Below, one piece after another: positions 45,534-53,087 of a DNA stretch of 53,087 bases. Both the position numbers and the translations under genes were made by a program. Within the stretch, counting starts at the first letter, position 1; every line of letters begins with the position of its first letter. The stretch covers positions 1-53,087 of the forward strand of contig NZGG01000033.1 of NCBI GenBank assembly GCA_002690865.1, in the 5' to 3' direction. The notes below the pieces were generated by a model. It did no database searches. It had not been told where the DNA came from and worked only from the letters and a program-made list of their open reading frames with translations. This stretch comes from Gammaproteobacteria bacterium. Its GTDB lineage: Bacteria; Pseudomonadota; Gammaproteobacteria; Pseudomonadales; Azotimanducaceae.

Positions 45534-46751
45534 TTAAGGCAAGGTCTTAATTAAATCTTTGGCTTTGCCTTCTACCGCTCTCATAACCCTAAGGATGTTT
45601 AGCCCTGCTATCTTAGCGAGATCTCCCTCACTATAACCGCGCCTTAATAATTCGACAAAAAGTTTTGGATAGGTGGACACATCATCAAGCCCAATTGGTC
45701 CTGCAGACATTCCATCATAATCGCCTCCTATGCCAATATAATCAACGCCTACTGTATTCCTAATATGATCTATATGATCTGCGACCTGATACAAGGTTGG
45801 CCGAGGCGCGGGATTTTCCTGTCGCCATCTTTTAAGCTTTCGACTTGATTCTAGCTCTGAAAATTTTGCATCAAGTCGTACACGCTCCTTTTCGAGCTTT
45901 ACCCCATATAGCCAGGTTGCCTCGGAAACATAGGATGGGAAGAAAGTCACCATGACAATACCGTTATTATTTGCGATTAGCTCAAGGACGTCATCAGGCA
46001 CATTACGCACATGCGGTACAACCTGGTAAACAGAAGAGTGCGAAAATATAACAGGTGCTTCACTGATCGCGATAGCATCATACATCGTCGCTACAGACAC
46101 ATGGGAAAGGTCGACCATCATCCCCAACCTATTCATTTCTCCAATCACTTTCTCACCAAACGGAGCTAGCCCATCATGTCTTACCATATCTGTCGCCGAG
46201 TCAGCCCAACGGACACTTTTCGAATGGGTTAAGGTCATGTACCGAGCTCCTAACTGATAAAATCTGCGGAGTACAGCCAGGGAGTCATTGATTGCATGAC
46301 CTCCCTCTATCCCAATTAATGAGGCAATCCTACCGTTCCGATGTATACGCTCTACGTCTGCCGCCGTATACGCCATTTCGAAAGTATCTGAGTACATAGT
46401 GGTCATTTGGTAGACAACATCTATTTGCTCGATAACTTGTTGCACATGCTCTGATTTCCCGCCATATTCTCGAATCGGAACATAAACGGACCAAAACTGG
46501 CCACCAATACGACCGTCCCGAAGACGGGGGATATCTGTTTGAGTAGGGTTTTTTAGTAAAGACAGATCGCTTCCAAGATCTAGCTGACTTAAATCATTAT
46601 TTACCCGTCTTCTGAATTGCCATGGAATATCATTATGACCGTCTATAAGCGGCGTCTCTTTAAGTACCTTCTCAACACGCTCGAGAAAATCACTAGCCTT
46701 TAGATTCTGGCCAAGTAAGCAGAAACAAAAGAAAAGTAATCGTTTTTTCAA
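45534..46751 (-). CDS. Exported membrane-dipeptidase-type peptidase M19
   Basis: The 405-aa protein has a signal peptide (about 1-19) and the renal-dipeptidase barrel. Zinc ligands are visible: PLIDGHNDIPW (His-x-Asp), Glu in IGIEGGHAI, His in VDLSHVS and His in IFSHSS, plus the substrate Asp in GIGGDYDGM. Family members hydrolyse dipeptides and accept a D-residue at the C-terminal position. It starts with TTG, 4 bp after the yejF stop, without a clear Shine-Dalgarno sequence, which suggests translational coupling to the transporter operon. Confidence 0.9.
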   Translation of the reverse strand: MKKRLLFFCFCLLGQNLKASDFLERVEKVLKETPLIDGHNDIPWQFRRRVNNDLSQLDLGSDLSLLKNPTQTDIPRLRDGRIGGQFWSVYVPIREYGGKSEHVQQVIEQIDVVYQMTTMYSDTFEMAYTAADVERIHRNGRIASLIGIEGGHAINDSLAVLRRFYQLGARYMTLTHSKSVRWADSATDMVRHDGLAPFGEKVIGEMNRLGMMVDLSHVSVATMYDAIAISEAPVIFSHSSVYQVVPHVRNVPDDVLELIANNNGIVMVTFFPSYVSEATWLYGVKLEKERVRLDAKFSELESSRKLKRWRQENPAPRPTLYQVADHIDHIRNTVGVDYIGIGGDYDGMSAGPIGLDDVSTYPKLFVELLRRGYSEGDLAKIAGLNILRVMRAVEGKAKDLIKTLP

Positions 46752-46755
46752 TTTA

Positions 46756-48363
46756 TTACTGGGAAGAGTGCTCTACCGCCTCCAAATCAAAGGCGGCTGC
46801 CATCAAGGCCTTGGTGTACTCGGTTTGCGGCTCCGTAAAAACAGTTTCCGAGGCACCCTGTTCTACTATATGCCCATCTTTCATGACGACCAATTCATGC
46901 GCAAGGGCTCGAACAACCTTCAAATCATGACTTATAAATAGATACGACAGATTATGCTTACGTTGCAGGTCACGCAACAAATCCACAATTTGTGCCTGTA
47001 CCGATATATCTAATGCAGAGGTTGGCTCATCAAGCACAATTACTCTAGGTTGCAGTATAATTGCTCTAGCAATTGCAATACGCTGACGCTGCCCACCTGA
47101 GAACTCATGAGGATATCGATCTTGCATTGCCGGATCGAGTCCCACTTCCTCGAGGATGTCTGCAACCATCCTACGCCGCTCTAAAGACGATAATTCAACC
47201 CGATGAATCTTTAATCCAGCCTCAATAATCTGGGTTGCAGAGAGTCTTGGAGGCAAGCTGCCATAAGGGTCCTGGAATACAATCTGCACCTTGCTTCGTA
47301 GGGGTCTCAATGATTTGGCTTTAAGCCCTTGGATCGATTGATCTCCTAAATAGATGTTACCCTCACTACTTATTAGTCGCATCATCGCCATGGCTAACGT
47401 AGTCTTTCCAGATCCAGACTCACCCACTATACCTAGCGTCTGACCCTCTCTCACCACTACAGACACCTTATCCACCGCTTTAAGTATTTTCTTCTTTGCG
47501 AACATACCTTTTGCTAAGTTGAAAACTACCGAAACTTTATCAGCGCTCATCACGACAGGTGCACCAGAGTCCGCTGCAATAGGGTCCCCACTTGGCTCAG
47601 CGGCCAAAAGATGTTGTGTATATTCATGCTGTGGACTGGTAAATATATCTTCAGTCAAACCTTTTTCAACAAGATTTCCATCTGACATCACACAAACGCG
47701 ATCCGCCATTTTCCTCACTACACCCAGATCATGAGTTATCAACAAAAGAGCCATATTCAAGCGTTCTTTAAGCTCATCTAACAATCTTAAGATTTGCGCT
47801 TGAATAGTAACGTCTAAGGCTGTCGTCGGTTCATCAGCTATCAGAAGATCTGGTTCGTTAGCCAAAGCCATGGCGATCATCACCCTTTGACGTTGTCCTC
47901 CTGACAATTCATGAGGATAGGATCTAAGTCTTTCCTCAGCGTCTTGCAAGCCTACTAGCTGGAGCAATTCTAATGCGCGCCCGCGCGCCTCCTTCACCCC
48001 CATACCACGATGGACATAAAGTATTTCACCGATCTGCTTTTCAATGTAGTGCAACGGATTGAGTGACGTCATCGGTTCCTGAAATACCATCCCAACTCGG
48101 TTACCTCGGATCTTCATCAATTCTTCTTCTTCCAGACCCACAACTTCCTGGCCATCAACCAAAATTGATCCACTTGGATGTCTTGTATACTGATAAGGAA
48201 GTAATTGCATTACGGAAAGTGCCGTGACCGATTTTCCCGAGCCAGACTCCCCTACCAATCCTACTGTTTCTCCCCTATCTATATGGAACGTAACATCTCT
48301 TACAACTTCCGTACCTCGGAACTCAATAGATAAGTCCTTCACATCAAGAATTCGATCACTCAC
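46756..48363 (-). CDS. yejF: Peptide ABC transporter ATP-binding protein YejF (two fused ATPase domains)
   Basis: The frame reaches 48468, but the GTG at 48363 has AAGGAG nine bases upstream and begins MSDRILDVKDLSIEF, giving 535 aa (E. coli YejF 529). Both ATPase halves are intact: Walker A GESGSGKS and GESGSGKT, the ABC signatures LSGGQRQRV and FSGGQRQRI, and Walker B DLLIADEPTTALD and VIVLDEPTSALD. The start overlaps the yejE stop as GTGA. It energises the YejBE permease. Confidence 0.94.
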   Translation of the reverse strand: MSDRILDVKDLSIEFRGTEVVRDVTFHIDRGETVGLVGESGSGKSVTALSVMQLLPYQYTRHPSGSILVDGQEVVGLEEEELMKIRGNRVGMVFQEPMTSLNPLHYIEKQIGEILYVHRGMGVKEARGRALELLQLVGLQDAEERLRSYPHELSGGQRQRVMIAMALANEPDLLIADEPTTALDVTIQAQILRLLDELKERLNMALLLITHDLGVVRKMADRVCVMSDGNLVEKGLTEDIFTSPQHEYTQHLLAAEPSGDPIAADSGAPVVMSADKVSVVFNLAKGMFAKKKILKAVDKVSVVVREGQTLGIVGESGSGKTTLAMAMMRLISSEGNIYLGDQSIQGLKAKSLRPLRSKVQIVFQDPYGSLPPRLSATQIIEAGLKIHRVELSSLERRRMVADILEEVGLDPAMQDRYPHEFSGGQRQRIAIARAIILQPRVIVLDEPTSALDISVQAQIVDLLRDLQRKHNLSYLFISHDLKVVRALAHELVVMKDGHIVEQGASETVFTEPQTEYTKALMAAAFDLEAVEHSSQ

Positions 48364-49451
48364 GTTGCTGATCTCCTTGGATCGAAGGCATCCCTGACCC
48401 CCTCCCCAACAAATACAAGCAATGTAAGCATAGTCGCAAGCGTAAAAAATCCCGCAAGACCAAGCCAAGGCGCCTGTATATTAGCCTTGCCCTGAGCAAG
48501 CAACTCACCTAACGAGGGGTAGCCTGCAGGAAGACCAAAACCGAGGAAATCTAAAGAGGTAAGCGTCGTAATCGATCCATTAACTAAGAAAGGTAAGTAC
48601 GTCAGGGTGGCCACCATCGCGTTGGGTAATATATATTTCAACATGATAGTAAAGTCTTTCTCTCCCAGTGCCTTCGCTGCATTTACGTAGTCAAAGTTTC
48701 GGGTTCTGAGAAATTCTGCGCGTACTACCGACACGAGCGCCATCCAATTAAAAAGCAAGAGTAACAGCAATAACGCAATAGGATTAGGTTCAAACAGGCT
48801 AGTAAGAATAATAATAAGGAAAAGAACAGGTAATCCTGCCCATATCTCGACCACACGTTGACCAATAAGATCTACAAGACCGCCGAAATACCCCTGAGTC
48901 GCTCCTACAGTTATTCCAATAATCGCACTGAAAAGCGTCAGTGATAACCCAAATAATACTGATAATCGAAACCCATAAATAATCCTAGCGGTCACATCTC
49001 GAGCCACATCGTCTGTCCCCAACCAGTGTCTTGCACTCGGGGCCTCGGGTACAGCCCCTTCAGTATTTAGGTCAATAGTGTCATAACTGAAGGGTATCGG
49101 CGGCATTATAATCCAGCCTCCACCCTCTTTTATTAAATCTTTTACTGCCTGAGACCGATATACCGCCTCGGTCTCGAAGACACCGCCGAACTCTGTCTCG
49201 GGATAACTAAATAAAACTGGGAAATAATATTCTCCCTCGTACTGAAGGATTAAAGGTTTATCATTTGCAATAAACTCTGCAAAAAAGCTTATCAACATCA
49301 TCGTAGCCACGATCCACAGACTCCAATAACCACGTTTCTTAGCCTTAAAATTAGCCCAACGCCGCTTTGTCAGAGGAGACACCTCCCACTTTGGCATCTC
49401 CATGTCATCCACAACATAACCGTCGGACGTCTGTGTTGAGTTACTAACCAT
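48360..49451 (-). CDS. yejE: Peptide ABC transporter permease YejE
   Basis: The 363-aa permease has an N-terminal membrane helix, a long periplasmic insert and the BPD_transp_1 core. The HWLGTDDVARDVTARIIYG segment is typical of YejE/DppC-type proteins, and the EAA loop reads AKALGEKDFTIMLKYILPNA. Its ATG overlaps the yejB stop by one base (TAATG), and its stop overlaps the yejF start, so translation of the three genes is coupled. Confidence 0.94.
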   Translation of the reverse strand: MVSNSTQTSDGYVVDDMEMPKWEVSPLTKRRWANFKAKKRGYWSLWIVATMMLISFFAEFIANDKPLILQYEGEYYFPVLFSYPETEFGGVFETEAVYRSQAVKDLIKEGGGWIIMPPIPFSYDTIDLNTEGAVPEAPSARHWLGTDDVARDVTARIIYGFRLSVLFGLSLTLFSAIIGITVGATQGYFGGLVDLIGQRVVEIWAGLPVLFLIIILTSLFEPNPIALLLLLLLFNWMALVSVVRAEFLRTRNFDYVNAAKALGEKDFTIMLKYILPNAMVATLTYLPFLVNGSITTLTSLDFLGFGLPAGYPSLGELLAQGKANIQAPWLGLAGFFTLATMLTLLVFVGEGVRDAFDPRRSAT

Positions 49452-50536
49452 TAGGTCTCTCTCGTATCGAAGTCAATTCTTGGATCGATTATCGTGTAAC
49501 AAATATCACCGACCAAGGTCATTATTAAGCCTATAAAGGTAAATACAAACAATGTACCAAACATGATGGGATAATCACGTCGTAAAACAGCCTCAAAACC
49601 TAGCAAACCAAGGCCATCTAACGAAAATATCACTTCTATCAGTAAGACTCCGGTAAACAAAACACCGACAAGAGCTGCAGGAAAACCTGCAATTACAATG
49701 AGCATCGCATTACGAAACACATGGCCGTAAAGCACTCTTTTCTGATTGATACCCTTAGCTCTAGCGGTAAGCACATACTGTTTTGATATTTCATCCAAGA
49801 AAGAATTCTTTGTTAACATTGTTAATGTGGCGAAGCCGCCAATAGTCAATGCCGCCACAGGTAATGCTAGATGCCAAAAGTAATCAATAACTTTTTCGAA
49901 CGGCGATAAGTCATCAAAGTTATTTGAGGTAAGCCCTTTCAAAGGGAACAGATCCAGATAGGAGCCCCCAGCAAACAACACTATGAGGAATACCGCAAAC
50001 AAAAAGCTCGGTATCGCATAACCTACGAAAATAAACCCACTAGTCCATGCATCGAAGCGCGATCCATCTTTTACGGCCTTAGCAATACCCATTGGTATAG
50101 ATATAGAATACACAAGCAGCAAGGACCAAAGTCCAAGAGATATCGATACTGGCAACCGCTCTTTGATTAGCTCAAATACTGGGCGATTTTGGTAATAACT
50201 TTCTCCTAGGTTGAGAGTCAAATAATCTTTTAGCATCTTAAAATAACGCTCGTGTAGGGGTCTATCGAAACCAAATTGCTTTTCAATCGCTTTAATGAGC
50301 TCGGGATCAAGGCCTTGTGCTCCCGCGTACTGAGTAGACGTGTCCATCGCCTGAGGACCGCTCTGAGCCCCTGCGATTCTGCTCGTTGCACCACCTTGGT
50401 CCTGACCTGTCAAGGTAGCAATCATCTGGTCAACAGGACCACCAGGCGCTAATTGAACGATAAAAAAGTTCAGCGTGATAATACCAATCAGTGTGGGAAT
50501 CAACAGCAGTAACCGCCGTATTACATATCTACTCAA
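49451..50536 (-). CDS. yejB: Peptide ABC transporter permease YejB
   Basis: The 361-aa permease begins [21 protein letters not shown], the DppB/YejB start, with [14 protein letters not shown] following. The EAA loop is [22 protein letters not shown]. The start is a TTG with GGGAG seven bases upstream, and no in-frame ATG fits the family N terminus. A Gly/Ala/Gln-rich insert (about 45-75) is typical of YejB and absent from DppB. It follows yejA after 11 bp. Confidence 0.94.
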   Translation of the reverse strand: MSRYVIRRLLLLIPTLIGIITLNFFIVQLAPGGPVDQMIATLTGQDQGGATSRIAGAQSGPQAMDTSTQYAGAQGLDPELIKAIEKQFGFDRPLHERYFKMLKDYLTLNLGESYYQNRPVFELIKERLPVSISLGLWSLLLVYSISIPMGIAKAVKDGSRFDAWTSGFIFVGYAIPSFLFAVFLIVLFAGGSYLDLFPLKGLTSNNFDDLSPFEKVIDYFWHLALPVAALTIGGFATLTMLTKNSFLDEISKQYVLTARAKGINQKRVLYGHVFRNAMLIVIAGFPAALVGVLFTGVLLIEVIFSLDGLGLLGFEAVLRRDYPIMFGTLFVFTFIGLIMTLVGDICYTIIDPRIDFDTRET

Positions 50537-50547
50537 GCTTTTTCTCC

Positions 50548-52395
50548 CTAGCCCCCATTCAAAACTCTCCTCGCCTTGCGCGGATCATACCACCAACCGT
50601 CAGGGAAAGGGGGCAGATATTGTGGTTCATAATCTGGAACACCAAATTTGTTCCAATATACCGTTCGTCTCAAATCTACAGCATAGAGAGGAATCTGATA
50701 ATACTGCCATAGTAATAGCCTATCGAGCGCTCGACAACTAGCGATCAGAGCGGGTAGTGTTTTGGCCTGAACAGCCTTATTCACTAAAAAATCGACTACA
50801 GGGTCACTAATCCCCGCCACATTTCGTGTGGAAGGCTGAAAGGCAGAGTCAGAATGGTAAGTTGAATTCAGTTCCTGGACAGGGGGTAAAAGGATGTCTT
50901 GATCGCGCATTACAGCATCGAAATCGAAATTTCGTAACCGGTTAATATACTGACTACTCTCTGCAACACGAAGACTGCTTCTAATACCCAATTGCTCAAG
51001 CTGTCTAAAATAGGGTAGTAAAATACGCGAATCTTCTGGATTATCGGTAAGAAATCTCATTACAAAAATTGTACCCTCAGCATTAGTGAGTTGACCATCG
51101 ACCACTTCCCACCCCGCTAATCCTAATAGTTTGCGTGCTTCCTCAATGCTCACCCTCAACTCTCCTGCTGTATCAATTTCATCAAATCGAAAAGGACGAT
51201 CAAAAATTTCCGGCGGGATCTCAGCGCGAAATGGCTCTAACAAACGCAGCTCAGCGTCAGTCGGCAAACCGTTTGCTGACAGGGGCGTATCCGGCCAGAA
51301 ACTGTGGGCACGCTTATGGTAGCCATGGTGTAGCGTTCTGTTCTGCCACTCAAAATCCATTGCTAATGTCAGAGCCTGACGCACACGCCTATCTGACAAT
51401 TTATCTAACCGATTATTAAGAGCAATACCTCGCCTTACTCCTACTTCAACCCCATATTGGCGACGAATCTTTTTGATTAAGCCCTTGTCTAGAGCAGGAA
51501 TATCATAAGATCCATGCCAGTATCGAACGTCCTGCTCCGTCCATAAATCTATGAGGCCTTTACGAAAGGCTTCACGAATCACGGTAGCATCACGATAAAC
51601 TTCATGCCGCATAATATCGAAATTATATCGCCCCTTATTCACTGAGATATCTCTACCCCAATAATTAGGATCTCTTTCGTACTCCACATAACGACCTAGT
51701 TTGATTTTCTTCAACTGGTAAGGCCCACTGGTAACGGGTATTTCCTTTGTGCTTGCCGTTGGGTCTCGCTCACGCCAATAATGTGCTGGTAGTATCGGCG
51801 TATATTGGATCATGATTATGTTAAAAACATTCAGGGGTTCGGTTAGATTAAATACTAAATGACGTTCGTCTAATGCCTCGATTGAGTCAATGAAATTCGT
51901 ATACGCACCCCTCGTAAGTATTTCACCCATCACCTTGTAGGTGTAGATAACGTCTTCTGCAGTTATTGGAACTCCATCGTTCCATGTGGCTTTCGAATTA
52001 ATTCGAAAGACTAATGCCATACGATCATCTGTAACCCCAATACGATCAGCAAGCCTGCCATAAAATGCGCTGAACTCGTCCCCCGCCCGTATCAGAAGAG
52101 TCTCCGTCGTAAAACCGATCCCTCCTGACGGAGGATTGGACCCGCCCTCCTGCAATGGAGCCAGCGTATTAAAGTTGATTTGAGTTGGCTGGACTAACTT
52201 ACCTCCTTTTGGCGCATCGGGATTAAGGTAATCAAAATGGCTGAAGTCTTCGGGGTATTTGAGTTCGTGAAAAAAAGCAATTCCATGCCTTAACTCAACG
52301 CTATCAAGGACATTCCTGCCGCTGGCTTCGGCCGAACATAAGAAGCAAAAAAGCGCTATCAAATAAGATCTTAACCCAGTCAATCGTGCCCCCAA
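50548..52395 (-). CDS. yejA: Peptide-binding protein YejA
   Basis: The 615-aa protein has a signal peptide (about 1-25) and an SBP family 5 fold with the YejA opening [20 protein letters not shown] and [11 protein letters not shown]. In E. coli, YejABEF imports peptides including microcin C. The start codon must be TTG. The TTG at 52395 gives the stated length, while the TTG at 52383 has a G-rich stretch five bases upstream and is equally possible. The start follows the enoyl-CoA hydratase stop after 19 bp, so the hydratase may lead the operon. Confidence 0.92.
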   Translation of the reverse strand: MGARLTGLRSYLIALFCFLCSAEASGRNVLDSVELRHGIAFFHELKYPEDFSHFDYLNPDAPKGGKLVQPTQINFNTLAPLQEGGSNPPSGGIGFTTETLLIRAGDEFSAFYGRLADRIGVTDDRMALVFRINSKATWNDGVPITAEDVIYTYKVMGEILTRGAYTNFIDSIEALDERHLVFNLTEPLNVFNIIMIQYTPILPAHYWRERDPTASTKEIPVTSGPYQLKKIKLGRYVEYERDPNYWGRDISVNKGRYNFDIMRHEVYRDATVIREAFRKGLIDLWTEQDVRYWHGSYDIPALDKGLIKKIRRQYGVEVGVRRGIALNNRLDKLSDRRVRQALTLAMDFEWQNRTLHHGYHKRAHSFWPDTPLSANGLPTDAELRLLEPFRAEIPPEIFDRPFRFDEIDTAGELRVSIEEARKLLGLAGWEVVDGQLTNAEGTIFVMRFLTDNPEDSRILLPYFRQLEQLGIRSSLRVAESSQYINRLRNFDFDAVMRDQDILLPPVQELNSTYHSDSAFQPSTRNVAGISDPVVDFLVNKAVQAKTLPALIASCRALDRLLLWQYYQIPLYAVDLRRTVYWNKFGVPDYEPQYLPPFPDGWWYDPRKARRVLNGG

Positions 52396-52414
52396 CGTTT
52401 CGAGTCTAACAAAG

Positions 52415-53087
52415 TTAACGAGCTTTAAATTTAGGTTCTCTTTTTTCCATGAAGGCTTTGAAGGCTTCTTTGGTATCCTCGCTAGTACCAGTACGTGAAT
52501 GTCGTTCTGTTTCTAAATCGATATACTCTCGCAGAGGCATATTTTCAGCATTAACAAAATTCTTCTTCATTTCACCAATCGCAAGTGGCGCTGACTTAGC
52601 TAGTTTATCTACAATTGCCTCAAGATCCTCATGGAACGTCTCGTCTGGGAATACCTTGTTGACGAAACCTATACGCTCCGCCTCTTCCGCGGTAAATTTC
52701 TCCGACATGAAAAAGAGCTCACGCGCTTTAGCTGAACCAATAATCCGCGGTAAAAGCCATGGACCACCCATGTCACCGGAAATCGCAACGCCGAGGAACG
52801 CGGAATTAAATGCTGCTCGAGCAGTTGCATAGCGCAGATCACAAGCGGCAGCCCAACCAAGCCCAGCACCAGCACAGGCACCATTGATACCAGCTATCGT
52901 TACCTTGGGCATTTCATGTAATAGCGTTGTCACGTGGAAATATTCCTTCCGGCTGGGTTCATGCTTTTCACCAGAGGTGTTTGCCCTCAGGTCTGCACCC
53001 GGACAAAAAGCTTTCCCTGCGCCGGTAAAGAGCACTACTCTTATCTCTGTGTCCATTGCAATTATATTAAGGCATTCATAAAGTTCG
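52415..53087 (-). CDS. Enoyl-CoA hydratase/isomerase family protein (5' end outside window)
   Basis: A crotonase-fold protein whose frame stays open to the window edge. The ATG at 53056 is internal, because the ten codons before it (ELYECLNIIA) continue the family alignment. Visible motifs are the first oxyanion-hole segment RVVLFTGAGKAFCPGADLR and the second, GINGACAGAGLGWAAACDL. The acid-base region is FLGVAISGDMGGPWLLPRII, where one of the usual catalytic Glu positions is not evident, as in many crotonase paralogues. The C terminus ends EAFKAFMEKREPKF. The likely role is acyl-CoA hydration or isomerisation. Confidence 0.9.
   Translation of the reverse strand, partial: ELYECLNIIAMDTEIRVVLFTGAGKAFCPGADLRANTSGEKHEPSRKEYFHVTTLLHEMPKVTIAGINGACAGAGLGWAAACDLRYATARAAFNSAFLGVAISGDMGGPWLLPRIIGSAKARELFFMSEKFTAEEAERIGFVNKVFPDETFHEDLEAIVDKLAKSAPLAIGEMKKNFVNAENMPLREYIDLETERHSRTGTSEDTKEAFKAFMEKREPKFKAR

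Noticed and set aside
1-53087. CRISPR array, insertion sequence, prophage or toxin-antitoxin locus
   Set aside because: No regularly spaced repeats, transposase, integrase, structural phage gene or typical toxin-antitoxin pair was seen on either strand.

Overview
The window is AT-rich chromosomal DNA from a gammaproteobacterium, probably an uncultured marine or aquatic lineage. The evidence is the gene order priA / SPOR protein / hslV-hslU / DUF971 / ubiE-ubiB / tatABC, a mutY-yggX pair, secB-grxC-yibN, an adenylylatable GlnA beside ntrB-ntrC, and a yejABEF transporter. I saw no phage genes, transposases, integrases or CRISPR arrays. The species cannot be named from the sequence alone.

Layout. 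(1) 0.3-9.1 kb, plus strand: primosome helicase PriA, an FtsN-like SPOR protein, the HslVU protease, a DUF971 protein, ubiquinone genes ubiE and ubiB (no ubiJ between them) and the Tat translocase. (2) 9.2-11.5 kb, minus: bipA then dtd. (3) 11.9-17.5 kb, a nitrogen-control block: a eukaryotic-type glutamine synthetase II (minus) diverges from glutamine synthetase I (plus), followed by ntrB-ntrC. Three NtrC-type palindromes and two sigma-54-type promoters are readable by eye; one palindrome is the core of a perfect 21-bp inverted repeat between glnA and ntrB. (4) 17.6-24.8 kb, housekeeping: trmL, secB, grxC, a membrane rhodanese, gpmI, an EnvC-like activator, a CtpA protease, and hisB-hisA without hisH. 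(5) 24.8-32.5 kb, accessory: an unrecognised 128-aa protein, an SDR, an orphan YejA-like binding protein, two tandem divergent GH32-like proteins separated by an 806-bp decayed stretch, and a tRNA-Gly(CCC) whose 3' end faces this block. (6) 32.6-40.6 kb: an EamA transporter, a peroxiredoxin, a VOC protein plus two acyl-CoA dehydrogenases and a beta-hydroxyacid-dehydrogenase-like enzyme in one operon, an adrenodoxin-reductase-like flavoprotein, then mutY and yggX. (7) 40.7-42.6 kb: gndA-gntK. (8) 42.8-53.1 kb: an N-acyl-D-amino-acid deacylase-like amidohydrolase, an HpcH/HpaI-type aldolase, an exported M19 dipeptidase, the YejFEBA peptide importer and a window-truncated enoyl-CoA hydratase.

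How the parts work together. Block 3 looks like a self-contained nitrogen-limitation circuit: NtrB/NtrC would drive glnII and their own operon through sigma-54. Block 8 reads as a peptide-scavenging module (importer, exported dipeptidase able in its family to cut D-containing dipeptides, deacylase for N-acyl-D-amino acids) with an acyl-CoA enzyme at the head of the operon. Block 5 is the least explained: its two GH32-like proteins share altered catalytic signatures and lack signal peptides.
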